Source: Minisyncoccota bacterium (lineage in GTDB: Bacteria > Patescibacteriota > Minisyncoccia > Phycocordibacterales > Phycocordibacteraceae). From it: a DNA stretch of 33,045 bases. How positions within the stretch are numbered: position 1 is the first letter of the stretch; the number at the start of each line of letters is the position of its first letter. The DNA lies in NCBI GenBank assembly GCA_028687085.1, contig JAQUAU010000003.1:1-33045 (forward strand), in the 5' to 3' direction. Position numbers and translations under genes: made by a program. Positions 8,294 to 16,757 of this stretch are shown here, piece after piece. A model generated the notes under the pieces. It was given only the letters and a program-made list of their open reading frames with translations. It did not search any database and was not told where the DNA came from.

Positions 8294-9133
8294 GTGCATA
8301 TCACTGTATACTGCGTGCATAACATGACTTCTCCCTACTTCACCGAGGTTTCGAAGGGCAAAGACGAAAAATGGCTCCTGGATGAAAAATATGGGGGTTT
8401 ACGAAACCCCCGCTTTGAAGCAGATGTGAAGCGGCTCGCCTCGGGCGAGCCGCTTAGTTATGTCATCGGCCACCAACCCTTCATGGGTCTCACCATCTAC
8501 CTCGACTCTCATCCGCTCATCCCCCGCCCCGAGACCGAGTGGTGGACCGAAAAACTAGTGAGCAGTTTGCAGGAGCAGGAAGCAGCGGTGCGGCTTTTGG
8601 ATCTGTGCGCAGGCTCGGGCGCAATCGGCTGTGCCGCACTCGCGTCACTACCATATATGGAAGTGTTTTTCGGCGAGATCGATCCGGCACATGAGACGAT
8701 TATCCGGAAAAATATCCGCGAGAATCATCTCGACGAGTCACGCACCCACATCTCTATCGGCGACCTCTTCGAACCGTTCGAGAATATGACATTCGATATC
8801 ATCGCCGCGAACCCGCCCTACGTCCCCGCCGGCCGCACGCTCGAGCAAAGCGTCGCCGACTATGAGCCGGCGCTCGCCCTTCGCGCAGGCGACGACGGAC
8901 TCGCTATCATCCGCCGCATCGCCACAGAGCTCCCAAAGCACCTCACTAAGAGCGGTGTCGCCTGGATCGAGGTCGACAGCGCGCACGCGGCAGCTCCGAC
9001 GCCCGAAGGGATCGGAGCCCCGACCGAAAGCGTCGGGGCCGCGTGCGCGCTCTTCACCTCCCAAGGCCTCGCGGCCGAGATACGCACCGACCAGTACGGC
9101 GCGCCGCGCGTCATCCTGGTATCATTCCCCTAA
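8294..9133 (+). CDS. prmC: Release factor glutamine methyltransferase (HemK/PrmC)
   Basis: GEPLSYVIGHQPFMGLTIYLDSHPLIPRPETEWW, LLDLCAGSGAIGCAAL, DIIAANPPYVP. Start may be the internal ATG at 8324. Confidence 0.92.
   Translation: MHITVYCVHNMTSPYFTEVSKGKDEKWLLDEKYGGLRNPRFEADVKRLASGEPLSYVIGHQPFMGLTIYLDSHPLIPRPETEWWTEKLVSSLQEQEAAVRLLDLCAGSGAIGCAALASLPYMEVFFGEIDPAHETIIRKNIRENHLDESRTHISIGDLFEPFENMTFDIIAANPPYVPAGRTLEQSVADYEPALALRAGDDGLAIIRRIATELPKHLTKSGVAWIEVDSAHAAAPTPEGIGAPTESVGAACALFTSQGLAAEIRTDQYGAPRVILVSFP
8993..9039. repeat. Tandem hairpins inserted in prmC (encodes APTPEGIGAPTESVGA)
   Basis: GCTCCGA..TCGGAGC and GCCCCGACCGAAAGCGTCGGGGC; second unit recurs in rpsP at 28859-28878. Confidence 0.8.
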
Positions 9134-9417
9134 TGCCTGATCAGCCGCTCCAGCCGTTTGCGCCCCCGACCGCACTATTCAAACAATTCGCTCTCTCGGG
9201 CGCTCCTTCAAGCGGCGTGCTCGTCGAGTGGACGCTTCTCATCATCTTCGCTTTCTGGGCAATCTATACGCTCATCGCCATCTACCATTGGCTTAAATAT
9301 TCTCACGCCTCATGGGTCGCCGTCCCGGCGATAGCGGTTCACCTCTTTATCTCATTCGCGCTCATGTCCTATGCTCTTTCAGGCAACGCCTTCTCCCTCA
9401 CGCCCTACCTACCATGA
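9133..9417 (+). CDS. Small membrane protein of unknown function
   Basis: MPDQPLQPFAPPTALFKQFALSGAPSSGVLVEWTLLIIFAFWAIYTLIAIYHWLKYSHASWVAVPAIAVHLFISFALMSYALS; 2 TM helices; ATGA overlap with the next gene. Confidence 0.65.
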   Translation: MPDQPLQPFAPPTALFKQFALSGAPSSGVLVEWTLLIIFAFWAIYTLIAIYHWLKYSHASWVAVPAIAVHLFISFALMSYALSGNAFSLTPYLP

Positions 9418-9941
9418 GAGAATTTGAACTCGAACCCGGTGAACACCTTGTGATGGAAGCGCGCAAGCATTGGTTCCTCTTTCTCGGCGAGCTCCTGCCC
9501 TTCGCTATCCTCGCCGTACTTCCCTTCGCGCTCCCGAAGCTGCTTGTCCTCGCGCCGCCTATGGCAGACTACGCATCCCTCTTCGACTATCACACAACGC
9601 TCGCGCGCGCCGGACTCGGCGTCTGGCTTCTTATCTCGTGGACGCTCGCCTGGAGCGCCTTCACTCGCTACTACTTGAATGCCTGGGTGCTCACCAATAA
9701 GCGCATTGTCGATATCAAACAGCGCGGCTACTTCTCTCGCTCGGTGTCGAGCCTCTTCCTTACCCGCGTGCAAGACGTGACGACGAACGTCGTCGGCGTC
9801 CTACCCTCGCTTCTCAACATTGGTGATATTAAGGTCCAGACAGCGGCTGAGGATGTCGAGTTTATCATGCACGGCATCCCGCGTCCTGAACAAATGCGCG
9901 ACATCATCCTGCGCTACGTCTCCGAGAAGCCAGCCCAGTAG
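9414..9941 (+). CDS. bPH2/YdbT-like PH-domain membrane protein
   Basis: ELEPGEHLVMEARKHWFLFLGELLPFAILAVL...YYLNAWVLTNKRIVDIKQRGYFSRSVSSLFLTRVQDVTTNVVG.. typical bacterial PH domain. Confidence 0.75.
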   Translation: MREFELEPGEHLVMEARKHWFLFLGELLPFAILAVLPFALPKLLVLAPPMADYASLFDYHTTLARAGLGVWLLISWTLAWSAFTRYYLNAWVLTNKRIVDIKQRGYFSRSVSSLFLTRVQDVTTNVVGVLPSLLNIGDIKVQTAAEDVEFIMHGIPRPEQMRDIILRYVSEKPAQ

Positions 9942-9989
9942 GTACGTCTGCTGGTTCAAAAATACCGCTGTCTGATATACTCGAGGCAT

Positions 9990-11225
9990 ATGTCAGAACC
10001 GCTCTCAACCGAACCCTACAAAGGCGTCCGCGATTTCTACCCCGCCGACTGGGCGAGAATGGACGCTCTCTTCTCTACGCTCCGGAGCGTGCTCCGCGGC
10101 TGGGGCTATGAAGAGTACAATGCCTCTCCGCTCGAACGTGCCGAACTCTATGAGGCGAAGACCTCTGACGAGATAGTCGGTGAGCAGACCTACACCTTTA
10201 TAGACCGCGGCGACCGCAAGGTAACGCTCCGCCCCGAGATGACGCCGACCTTGGCGCGCATGGTGGCGAATAAGCGCCGCGAGATTCCCTTTCCGCTCCG
10301 CTGGTTCTCGATCCCGAACGTCTTTCGTTATGAACGACCGCAGAAGGGGCGCCTGCGCGAGCACTACCAGCTGAACGTCGACCTTGTTGGCGCCAGCTCA
10401 GACGAGGCGGATATCGAGATAATCCAGCTCGCCTCGGCGCTCCTCAAGGCATTCGGCGCACGAGAAAGCGACTTCATTATTCGCGTGAACTCGCGCTCGC
10501 TTCTGAACGCCGCGTGCGCGGCGGCCGGACTCAAGGGCGAGCATATCCGACAGTATCTGCACCTGCTCGACAAGAGAGCCAAGATGACGCCGGCGGCGTT
10601 TGAAGCAGCGCGCAACGCCATCACGACCAAGGACCCGCTCGCACTCATCGACTCAAAGGTGATGGAAACATTCATCGAGACACTGAAGGCGCGCGGCGTC
10701 GGTAACGCCGTCTTCGACCCCGGTACCACGCGCGGCTTCGACTACTACACCGGTATCGTGTTTGAAGTTTTCGACACGAACCCAGCGAACCCCCGCTCGC
10801 TCTTCGGCGGCGGCCGCTTTGATAAGCTGGTCGCTCTCTTCGGCAGTGACCCAATTCCCGCAGTCGGGTTCGGCATGGGCGACGTTACGCTCGCCGACTT
10901 CCTCGAGACGCACGGGCTCCTGCCGAGCGCAAAGGGCGGCACGCCGGAGCTCTATCTCGGCACCCCCTCAATAAACGACATCCCCGCCGCACAGGCCTTC
11001 GCCGATACGCTCCGCGCAGAAGGCGGTCGCGTGTTTGTGAACCTCAGCGACCGCGCGCTCGGCGACCAGATAAAAGATGCCGTGAAGCGCGGCATTCCGC
11101 TCTTTATCGCCTATGGCGCCGACGAAGTGAAGAACCAGACGCTTCGCATGAAGATACTCGCCACCGGCGAAGAGGCCGGTCTCCCTGTTTCTGAATTGCC
11201 CGCGCGCTTGCGTGCCGGGAGCTGA
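9990..11225 (+). CDS. hisS: Histidyl-tRNA synthetase
   Basis: GVRDFYP, TLRPEMTPTLARMV, FRYERPQKGRLREHYQLNVDLVG, GTTRGFDYYTGIVFEV, GGGRFDKL. Confidence 0.95.
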   Translation: MSEPLSTEPYKGVRDFYPADWARMDALFSTLRSVLRGWGYEEYNASPLERAELYEAKTSDEIVGEQTYTFIDRGDRKVTLRPEMTPTLARMVANKRREIPFPLRWFSIPNVFRYERPQKGRLREHYQLNVDLVGASSDEADIEIIQLASALLKAFGARESDFIIRVNSRSLLNAACAAAGLKGEHIRQYLHLLDKRAKMTPAAFEAARNAITTKDPLALIDSKVMETFIETLKARGVGNAVFDPGTTRGFDYYTGIVFEVFDTNPANPRSLFGGGRFDKLVALFGSDPIPAVGFGMGDVTLADFLETHGLLPSAKGGTPELYLGTPSINDIPAAQAFADTLRAEGGRVFVNLSDRALGDQIKDAVKRGIPLFIAYGADEVKNQTLRMKILATGEEAGLPVSELPARLRAGS

Positions 11226-11229
11226 CCCT

Positions 11230-11811
11230 ATGCGCGCCATAACGTTCGATATCGAATCAATCTCCGATTCCATGGTGCGCGGGCATATCGATGTGAACGA
11301 GCAGGAGCTCACGGTCGTCGCCATCCATGATTCGGAGACTGGTGCGTATACCTCATTTTTTAAAGAAGATTTGCCGAGGCTCTGGCCGATACTAGAGCGC
11401 GCCGATATGCTCATCGGTTTCAATTCTGATACGTTCGATATCCCGCTTTTGAATCGCTACTATCCGGGCGATCTGACCCACATCCGCTCGCTCGATCTCC
11501 TGTCTGAGGTGGCTAAGGTGCTCGGCCGGCGCATCCGGCTCCAGTCGATCGCTGAAGCAACGCTCGGCAGAGGCAAGAAGGGTGACGGTCTTAAGGCGGG
11601 AGAATGGTGGAAGGAGGGCAAGCGAGACAAGGTGGCCGAGTACTGTATCGAGGATGTGCGCCTTACCCGCGAGCTCTACGACTATGCGCTCAAACACGGC
11701 ATATTGAAATACAAGGATCTGCGCGATAAGCGCGACATTAAGATTGATACGTCGCACTGGAACGGCTCGTCGGCCGATGCTCCCGCGATGACGCACGCCT
11801 TGGGGCTATAA
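11230..11811 (+). CDS. RNase H-like 3'-5' exonuclease (YprB/RNase_H_2-like)
   Basis: ITFDIESI, LIGFNSDTFDIPLLNRYY, VAEYCIEDVRLTRELYDYA exonuclease motifs. Confidence 0.75.
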   Translation: MRAITFDIESISDSMVRGHIDVNEQELTVVAIHDSETGAYTSFFKEDLPRLWPILERADMLIGFNSDTFDIPLLNRYYPGDLTHIRSLDLLSEVAKVLGRRIRLQSIAEATLGRGKKGDGLKAGEWWKEGKRDKVAEYCIEDVRLTRELYDYALKHGILKYKDLRDKRDIKIDTSHWNGSSADAPAMTHALGL

Positions 11812-11818
11812 TAGGCCT

Positions 11819-12490
11819 ATGAAAAACTCCCTCACTATCCCTCTCGCCATTATCACCGGAGGCTGTATCATCGCGGGCGCCATCTATTTCTCAATTGCAA
11901 AGAGTCCTGCAGCCGATCTTACTATCGGCAATCCGGCTCTCATGCGGCCGCTCAGCGCCTCCGACCACATTCTCGGCAACCCCGCGGCCAAGGTGATGAT
12001 TGTCGAGTACTCCGACTTCGACTGCGAGTACTGCAAAAACTTCCACGAGACCCTGCATCAGCTCGTCGCTAATGAAGGCGCGAAGGGCGACGTCGCATGG
12101 ACGTTTCGACAATTCCCGCTTTCTGAGATACACCCAAACGCTCTCTCTCATGCGCTCGCCGCCGAGTGCGCCGCAGCAGTCGGCGGCAACGACGCGTTCT
12201 GGAGATTCGCGGATATTCTCTACGCGAACCAGCCGGCGAGTCCGGAGCGATATGGCGCACTTGCACAGGCTGCAAACGTGCCGAGTGACGCATTCGCGTC
12301 GTGCTACGCGAACGCCTCGACGACAGAGAGCATGCGCGTTGCCTCCGACCGGCAGAACGCTCTCGATATGGGCGCAGACGGGACGCCCTTCTCGATTATT
12401 TTCGTCGTCGGCAAACCGCCGGTCGTGATGAACGGCGCCTACGCCTACGACGCAGCGAAGCAGCTTATCGACGAAGCGCTCGCGAACTAA
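11819..12490 (+). CDS. DsbA-family thioredoxin-like disulfide oxidoreductase, membrane anchored
   Basis: MIVEYSDFDCEYCKNFHETL, VAWTFRQFPLSEIHPNAL, ADGTPFSIIFV. Confidence 0.88.
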   Translation: MKNSLTIPLAIITGGCIIAGAIYFSIAKSPAADLTIGNPALMRPLSASDHILGNPAAKVMIVEYSDFDCEYCKNFHETLHQLVANEGAKGDVAWTFRQFPLSEIHPNALSHALAAECAAAVGGNDAFWRFADILYANQPASPERYGALAQAANVPSDAFASCYANASTTESMRVASDRQNALDMGADGTPFSIIFVVGKPPVVMNGAYAYDAAKQLIDEALAN

Positions 12491-12599
12491 CGAAAAGGCG
12501 TAAGGTAATTTTTTGGGGCTCCGCAGACTGACGAGGCGAGGACTGAGCGATTTTTCAGCAGAAAAATCGCGTACCCAAAAATTACCTTACGCCTTTTCG
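12491..12599. repeat. Long nested inverted repeat between convergent genes
   Basis: Outer arms CGAAAAGGCGTAAGGTAATTTTT(T)GGG / CCCAAAAATTACCTTACGCCTTTTCG; inner hairpin GCGATTTTTC-agca-GAAAAATCGC at 12547-12570. Confidence 0.9.
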
Positions 12600-12601
12600 A
12601 G

Positions 12602-13447
12602 TCACTCCTCATCCACCAGTTCAAGCCGATAGATATCAAACGAGTTGTCGCCCTCGAACATATCGGAGGGGTTCGGCAGATAGACACGCCGGCGCATAAT
12701 CTCTTCGGTCGCGTCGTGCAGTAGCCGATGAAAGACTTTAAAATCTTGAGCGTGCTTTGCAAAATCTATTTCATACCGCCTCATCTGCTTACGGCCATCG
12801 GCATTCCGCGTCTTCTTGCACTCGTAGACGATAAAGCGCCGCACCGGCTTGCCGAACATTTCTCGCACGGTGTAGTAATTAAAGAGCGCCTGAATGACGA
12901 ACAGCGACTTCGTCGCGCCGCCCTTGCTAAACGACGCCACGAACTTATGATCCACGATATCTACCGCGCCTTTTTCTACTTTTGATTCAACTACGAGATC
13001 TGAAATTGCTTTGATAGGAATGGGGAGCCCTTCCACCTCTACCACGCCGCGCACTTCGACGCCGAGCACCTTGTGCCGCGGCGGCCGCGCGAGATAGTAG
13101 CCGATAGCGCGCAGGTACTCAGCCTCCATATGCTGACGCTTCTCTCTCTTCGCTTTCTTAGTCTTCGCTGCACCAAAATTAATCTCGAAGTCGGCGACGT
13201 TGCGCACATATTCCAGCCCTTTTTGTATCGCGATATTCTTGGGCACTCCGCTATAGAAGTGTTCAAGCGCCTTGTGCCCGGCGCTCCCGACGACCGCCGC
13301 GGGTGTTGTCGGCGTGTCGTAGATCTCTTCGACATAGCGCTTGTACCACGCCAAAGGGTTCCTCAAAAACGCCATCAAGCTCGAATGGCTCCAGTGCTTG
13401 ATCGGCGCCTTCCTTTTCTTCGCGACGACTCTCTTCTTACGCTTCAT
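12602..13447 (-). CDS. PD-(D/E)XK (RecB/Cas4-like) nuclease family protein
   Basis: HWSHSSLMAFLRNPLAWYKRYVEEIYD, GSAGHKALEHFY, VDIVDHKF motifs. Confidence 0.75.
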   Translation of the reverse strand: MKRKKRVVAKKRKAPIKHWSHSSLMAFLRNPLAWYKRYVEEIYDTPTTPAAVVGSAGHKALEHFYSGVPKNIAIQKGLEYVRNVADFEINFGAAKTKKAKREKRQHMEAEYLRAIGYYLARPPRHKVLGVEVRGVVEVEGLPIPIKAISDLVVESKVEKGAVDIVDHKFVASFSKGGATKSLFVIQALFNYYTVREMFGKPVRRFIVYECKKTRNADGRKQMRRYEIDFAKHAQDFKVFHRLLHDATEEIMRRRVYLPNPSDMFEGDNSFDIYRLELVDEE

Positions 13448-13468
13448 ATGAGCAGTATACCAGATACT

Positions 13469-13496
13469 TGACGATACGCATGAAGAGTGTATAATA
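13469..13496 (+). promoter_or_regulatory. Sigma70-like promoter for the small ORF 13566
   Basis: TTGACG-16 bp-TATAAT. Confidence 0.65.
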
Positions 13497-13565
13497 GATA
13501 TGGCGATTAATTCCGTCTAAGACTCTGTTTCTTGGACATTTCCGGGTAGAACTTGGAGATTCATC

Positions 13566-13760
13566 ATGTTGAAAGTATTGCTCATTTATATCATCGGACT
13601 TACCCTGTCTTATGCGATCTGGGGACTCGCCGGGCTTCTATTTATGTTTATCTGTCTGACGCCTGTCGCGTTTCTTGCAATGGTAGCCATCTCTGCACTC
13701 GGCAACATAAACCCGAAGACCGCCCGTGAATTCGGCCATGCGCTCGCAAAAAGACACTAA
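13566..13760 (+). CDS. 64-aa membrane protein of unknown function
   Basis: Two hydrophobic segments; own promoter upstream and terminator downstream. Confidence 0.6.
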   Translation: MLKVLLIYIIGLTLSYAIWGLAGLLFMFICLTPVAFLAMVAISALGNINPKTAREFGHALAKRH

Positions 13761-13784
13761 AGTGCCGAACTATCCTCAAACTCT

Positions 13785-13817
13785 CAAACCGCCCTTCCGG
13801 ACGGTTTGTATTTTTTT
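13785..13817 (+). terminator. Rho-independent terminator
   Basis: CAAACCG...CGGTTTG followed by TATTTTTTT. Confidence 0.7.
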
Positions 13818-13839
13818 AATACGACTTCAGGCACCTCGC
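13816..13839 (-). pseudogene. Detached rpoD C-terminal tail remnant 2 (ARCLKSY*)
   Basis: Minus strand GCG AGG TGC CTG AAG TCG TAT TAA; TTAATACGACTTCAGG matches TTAGTACGACTTCAGG of remnant 1 at 15/16 positions. Confidence 0.5.
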
Positions 13840-13888
13840 ATTATTGTTTATCCATCCTGATTCCCTCACAACCCCCTCACACATGAAC

Positions 13889-13927
13889 TATCTCTAACTT
13901 GTGCCGACCGGTACATCTCTGGTGATA
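13889..13927. repeat. Palindrome C of the CGACCG-core family (downstream flank of Cas2-like gene 2)
   Basis: TATCTCTAACTTGTGCCGACCGGTACATCTCTGGTGATA, 4 bp from the stop codon; 33/39 identical to D. Confidence 0.85.
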
Positions 13928-13931
13928 CCCC

Positions 13932-14519
13932 TCATTGTTCGGTCGGAAGGTCAAAGTGTTCACGCAAATGTTTGTCGCGTTCAAGCTGTTCAACGATCAT
14001 ATACAATACGTCGGTTCCAATACGAAACTTAGCTTTGACGAGAGAGATGAGTTCTTCACAGTCATACGGGTATACCCAAACACTGTCTTGAAGCCGCACA
14101 AACCCATACTCCTCCATAAATCGCCGGAGTCGCACACGAATGCTTCTCCGTCGTTCTGGAATGTCAAAAATAACTACTCGCCAGCGTTTGTCCCATCGTT
14201 TTGGTTTTCGCGTGCTCGCATCCTTCAATGTTTCTAGCTCTAGCACCCGCTTCCCCGCGTCGGTTAGGCAAGCGTACTGCTTCCCATTACGTTCCTCAAA
14301 TGTAATGAGACCCTTTGTAACAAGACGCCCAAGCACCGACTTGACCCGATAATTTAATCGCGCTCCTTTCTTCTGCCCAGTGTAATACTTTAATATTTTT
14401 GAAAAATCTGGCACTGCGCCGATAGCGACCATAACGCCACCGACCGCGGCGAAAAGAAGCGCCTTTTGAAATGCGCCCCAACGCCGTCCTCTCCTTGCAG
14501 ATTGTTCGATGACACCCAT
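13932..14519 (-). CDS. PaaX-like protein: N-terminal hydrophobic helix, winged helix, Cas2-like domain (copy 2)
   Basis: MGVIEQSARRGRRWGAFQKALLFAAVGGVMVAIGAV...KGARLNYRVKSVLGRLVTKGLITFEERNGKQY...RWRVVIFDIPERRRSIRVRLRRFMEEYGFVRLQDSVWVYPYDCEELISLVKAKFRIGTDVLYMIVEQLERDKHLREHF. Confidence 0.82.
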   Translation of the reverse strand: MGVIEQSARRGRRWGAFQKALLFAAVGGVMVAIGAVPDFSKILKYYTGQKKGARLNYRVKSVLGRLVTKGLITFEERNGKQYACLTDAGKRVLELETLKDASTRKPKRWDKRWRVVIFDIPERRRSIRVRLRRFMEEYGFVRLQDSVWVYPYDCEELISLVKAKFRIGTDVLYMIVEQLERDKHLREHFDLPTEQ

Positions 14520-14559
14520 CTTTCATATGCTATCCCGTGTCTCTATTTTTCTGTATCAC

Positions 14560-14598
14560 TATCCACAACTTGTGCCGACCGGTACATCTTTGAGGATA
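14560..14598. repeat. Palindrome D of the CGACCG-core family (upstream flank of Cas2-like gene 2)
   Basis: TATCCACAACTTGTGCCGACCGGTACATCTTTGAGGATA, about 40 bp upstream of the Cas2-like start and about 10 bp from the divergent promoter. Confidence 0.85.
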
Positions 14599-14608
14599 CC
14601 TTGCTAAC

Positions 14609-14636
14609 TTGATAAGTGGTAGGAACGGTGTATAAA
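14609..14636 (+). promoter_or_regulatory. Sigma70-like promoter for the DUF5680-like gene
   Basis: TTGATA-16 bp-TATAAA. Confidence 0.6.
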
Positions 14637-14722
14637 TGAGGGCTGATAGGAAGTTCTTGGCAGGATTCCCTGCCCCTCGAGAATTCTCTCGGGTTTCAAA
14701 CACTATAGAGCAGGAGTCCAAT

Positions 14723-15268
14723 ATGCTAAATCTTAAGCGGCTTAAGGAATTCGCGAAAACGGACGAATTCCGGGCTGAAGCGCAAGATGTCTTCTTCGAC
14801 GGGATGCAGGCCGGGTATGCAAGCAGCTCGAAGAAAGGGACCATCGTCGAACTGCCCGGATTCAAGCTGATTCCAGCGTACGTTTGTGGACCGTGGAAAG
14901 TCATCGACGGCTATCACGTTACGCCTCTTAGTCCGGCGAGCGGAGGCACCACAATTATCTCATACGAAATATCCATCGCCGCGGCAAAAAAGGACGTACC
15001 GGTATGGATGATGCAGTACTTCGGCTGGTACTACGAGGAAGTAATTCCATGCCTCAAAGCGGCTCTTCGCGAATCGTACGGAAAGAAGGAGTTCCGCGGC
15101 GGTCGCGGGCCTGATTTCTGGGAATCAAAATCGCCTGTGTTTCACTACACAAACAAATCGGATGTCTTTGAAAACACATTCGGGTGTTTCCGTGGCGAAG
15201 AATCTATTGAGACGCCAGGAGGTGCGACTATGGGTGTCCATCGCTATCAAGGCGGCCTCATGCTCTGA
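14723..15268 (+). CDS. Hypothetical protein resembling DUF5680 family
   Basis: FFDGMQAGYASS...ISYEISIAAAKKDVPVWMMQYFGWYYEEVIPCLKAAL...FRGEESIETPGGATMGVHRYQGGLML; RBS CAGGAG before ATG; family recognised from memory only. Confidence 0.55.
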   Translation: MLNLKRLKEFAKTDEFRAEAQDVFFDGMQAGYASSSKKGTIVELPGFKLIPAYVCGPWKVIDGYHVTPLSPASGGTTIISYEISIAAAKKDVPVWMMQYFGWYYEEVIPCLKAALRESYGKKEFRGGRGPDFWESKSPVFHYTNKSDVFENTFGCFRGEESIETPGGATMGVHRYQGGLML

Positions 15269-15288
15269 ATGGAACACCGAATGACAAA

Positions 15289-15325
15289 ACGCGCGGGAGA
15301 TGGAATCCCCGCGCGTTTTTATTTA
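15289..15325 (+). terminator. Rho-independent terminator
   Basis: ACGCGCGGG-agatggaatc-CCCGCGCGTTTTTATTT. Confidence 0.85.
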
Positions 15326-15337
15326 CATACGAAACAA

Positions 15338-15373
15338 TTAGTACGACTTCAGGTGGCGGGCTTTATCATGGGC
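15338..15373 (-). pseudogene. Detached rpoD C-terminal tail remnant 1 ([11 protein letters not shown])
   Basis: Minus strand GCC CAT GAT AAA GCC CGC CAC CTG AAG TCG TAC TAA encodes the same last 10 aa + stop as rpoD, with different codons. Confidence 0.85.
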
Positions 15374-15435
15374 GACATTGTTTTGTTATGAGCGGAGCGA
15401 ATTAGAAAACAAGAAGTTCACATGATAATGCTAGT

Positions 15436-16719
<1,284 letters not shown>

Positions 16720-16757
16720 GTGAAAATGAATTGGAAATAGAAACGAAAACCTCTGCA

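Noticed and set aside
6757-14519. Calling the Cas2-like genes part of a CRISPR-Cas system
   Set aside because: No cas1 or effector gene and no direct-repeat/spacer array in the window; the winged helix plus C-domain fits the PaaX-like family instead.
6757-14519. Calling them phenylacetate repressors (paaX)
   Set aside because: No phenylacetate catabolic genes nearby; only domain-level resemblance.
14296-14526. 76-aa ORF overlapping the start of Cas2-like gene 2
   Set aside because: Alternative frame of the same strand inside a confident CDS; no support.
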